A DNA stretch of 6,950 nucleotides, taken from JACPSX01 sp035288405 [NCBI: bacterium]. GTDB lineage: Bacteria; JACPSX01. Shown piece after piece: positions 6,036 to 6,950 of the stretch. Made by a program: the position numbers and the translations under genes. How positions within the stretch are numbered: the stretch's first letter is position 1; each line of letters opens with the position of its first letter. The notes beneath the pieces were generated by a model. The model saw only the letters and a program-made list of their open reading frames with translations, had not been told where the DNA came from and made no database searches. The stretch spans positions 1-6,950 of the forward strand of contig DATEAK010000111.1 in NCBI GenBank assembly GCA_035288405.1, read 5' to 3'.

Positions 6036-6950
6036 ATGGGGGAAAAACCGCTGAAGTTTTTAGCTGCAGTTGCCCAAATTGCACCGGTTTTCCTAAACCG
6101 GGAAGCAACCATTGACAAAGCTTGCAAGATCATCGCCGAGGCAGCCGACGGTGGCGCGAGAATCATTGCTTTTCCGGAAGCCTGGGTTCCCACCTTCCCT
6201 TATTGGCCACGAGCTCTCCCCCATCCTAACCGCAGTCTCAGCGTGGACGCTTATGTGGCTCTCTACCGGGAGGCAGTGGAGATCCCGAGCCCTGCTACGG
6301 AGCGGTTGTGTGCCGCCGCCCGCAAGGGTTCCATCACCGTCGTCATGGGATTGAATGAAAAGGAAAGCCGCCAGGGGGGCACCATGTACAACACCCTGCT
6401 GTACATTGGACCGTCCGGGGAGATCCTGGGAAGACATCGAAAATTGATGCCCACTTTTGAGGAGCGCTGCGTGTGGGGCATGGGAGGAGCGGATAGTCTG
6501 CAAGTTTATTCGACGGATTGCGGGCGCCTAAGCGGTCTAGTATGCGGGAATAACCTTATGACGCTGGCGAAATACGCGCTCCTCTCCCAGGGGGAGCAGA
6601 TTCATGTGGCGGTCTGGCCTTCCCGCACGGGGATGAAGGATATGGTTGATGTCGTGAGCCGGAATTATGCCATCGAGGGACAGGTCTTTGTCCTATGCGC
6701 TTGCGGTTACTTCACGGCAGACCATGTTCCGGATGAGTTTCCCCTGAAGCCTCACACCGAATGGGCCATTGGAGGAGGGAGTGGGATCATCGATCCTATG
6801 GGCCGATATCTCGCGGGGCCGGTGTACGACCGCGAAGAGTTAATTCAGGCTGAAATTGATCTGGACCGGATCATTGCCGCGAAGAGTGTCCACGATACGA
6901 CCGGGCACTATGCGCGCCCGGATATCCTGCGCTTGGAAATCCGGGGGCAG
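6036..6950 (+). CDS. Nitrilase (carbon-nitrogen hydrolase superfamily), 3' end cut by window
   Basis: The frame runs open from ATG 6036 to the right edge (305 residues, no stop). Nitrilases usually have about 310-370 residues, so most of the protein is present. Nitrilases hydrolyse organic nitriles to carboxylates and ammonia through a Cys-Glu-Lys triad. Seen: Glu48 in FPEAWVPTFPYWP, Lys136 in HRKLMPTFEERCVWG, catalytic Cys170 in LVCGNNLMTLAKYALLSQGE, then QIHVAVWPS, SRNYAIEGQVFVL, GGGSGIIDPMG and TGHYARPDILRL at about 289-300. The FPYWP, RKLMPT.EER, ALLSQGEQIHVA and GHYARPD stretches mark a true nitrilase rather than an amidase or beta-ureidopropionase. After the catalytic Cys, most nitrilases have Trp-Glu or Gly-Glu; here it is Gly-Asn. 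The gene starts 3 bp after the decarboxylase stop, so cotranscription is likely. The substrate cannot be inferred; cyanide dihydratase or hydratase is a related alternative. Confidence 0.88.
   Translation, partial: MGEKPLKFLAAVAQIAPVFLNREATIDKACKIIAEAADGGARIIAFPEAWVPTFPYWPRALPHPNRSLSVDAYVALYREAVEIPSPATERLCAAARKGSITVVMGLNEKESRQGGTMYNTLLYIGPSGEILGRHRKLMPTFEERCVWGMGGADSLQVYSTDCGRLSGLVCGNNLMTLAKYALLSQGEQIHVAVWPSRTGMKDMVDVVSRNYAIEGQVFVLCACGYFTADHVPDEFPLKPHTEWAIGGGSGIIDPMGRYLAGPVYDREELIQAEIDLDRIIAAKSVHDTTGHYARPDILRLEIRGQ

Overview
This is a bacterial window of moderately high GC (estimated by eye, not counted). All recognisable genes are on the plus strand and tightly packed. Five protein-coding genes are complete or nearly so, one is cut by the left edge, and one decayed gene remnant fills the only long gap. 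Nothing in the window fixes the phylum. The gene style (ATG starts, purine-rich ribosome sites, short overlaps) suits many free-living bacteria, and no rRNA, tRNA, insertion sequence, CRISPR or phage gene is visible.

Layout. Bases 2-994 hold the C-terminal part of a geranylgeranyl-reductase-type FAD oxidoreductase. Bases 1012 to about 1529 carry a broken remnant of a membrane-bound FlaA1/CapD/WbpM-type nucleotide-sugar dehydratase, recognisable only by reading across several frames, with a perfect 13-bp inverted repeat inside it. From 1504 to 6032 there is a compact cassette for activated sugars: a WbpA/TviB-type UDP-N-acetylglucosamine 6-dehydrogenase, a WbpP/TviC-type UDP-sugar C4-epimerase, a UDP-glucose 6-dehydrogenase and a UDP-glucuronate decarboxylase. 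Gaps or overlaps between these are 10 bp, -4 bp and -16 bp, so they very probably form one transcript. From 6036 to the right edge, 3 bp after the cassette, is a nearly complete nitrilase.

How the genes fit together. The cassette has two branches. The first two enzymes would oxidise UDP-GlcNAc to UDP-GlcNAcA and epimerise at C4, giving UDP-GalNAc or UDP-GalNAcA, as TviB and TviC do for Vi antigen. The next two would oxidise UDP-glucose to UDP-glucuronate and decarboxylate it to UDP-xylose. The products would feed a capsule, O-antigen or exopolysaccharide, but no glycosyltransferase, flippase or polymerase lies inside the window. The dehydratase remnant just upstream suggests the cluster once made a further deoxy or amino sugar and has since been remodelled. 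The nitrilase is the unexpected member, and its role with the sugar genes is unknown.
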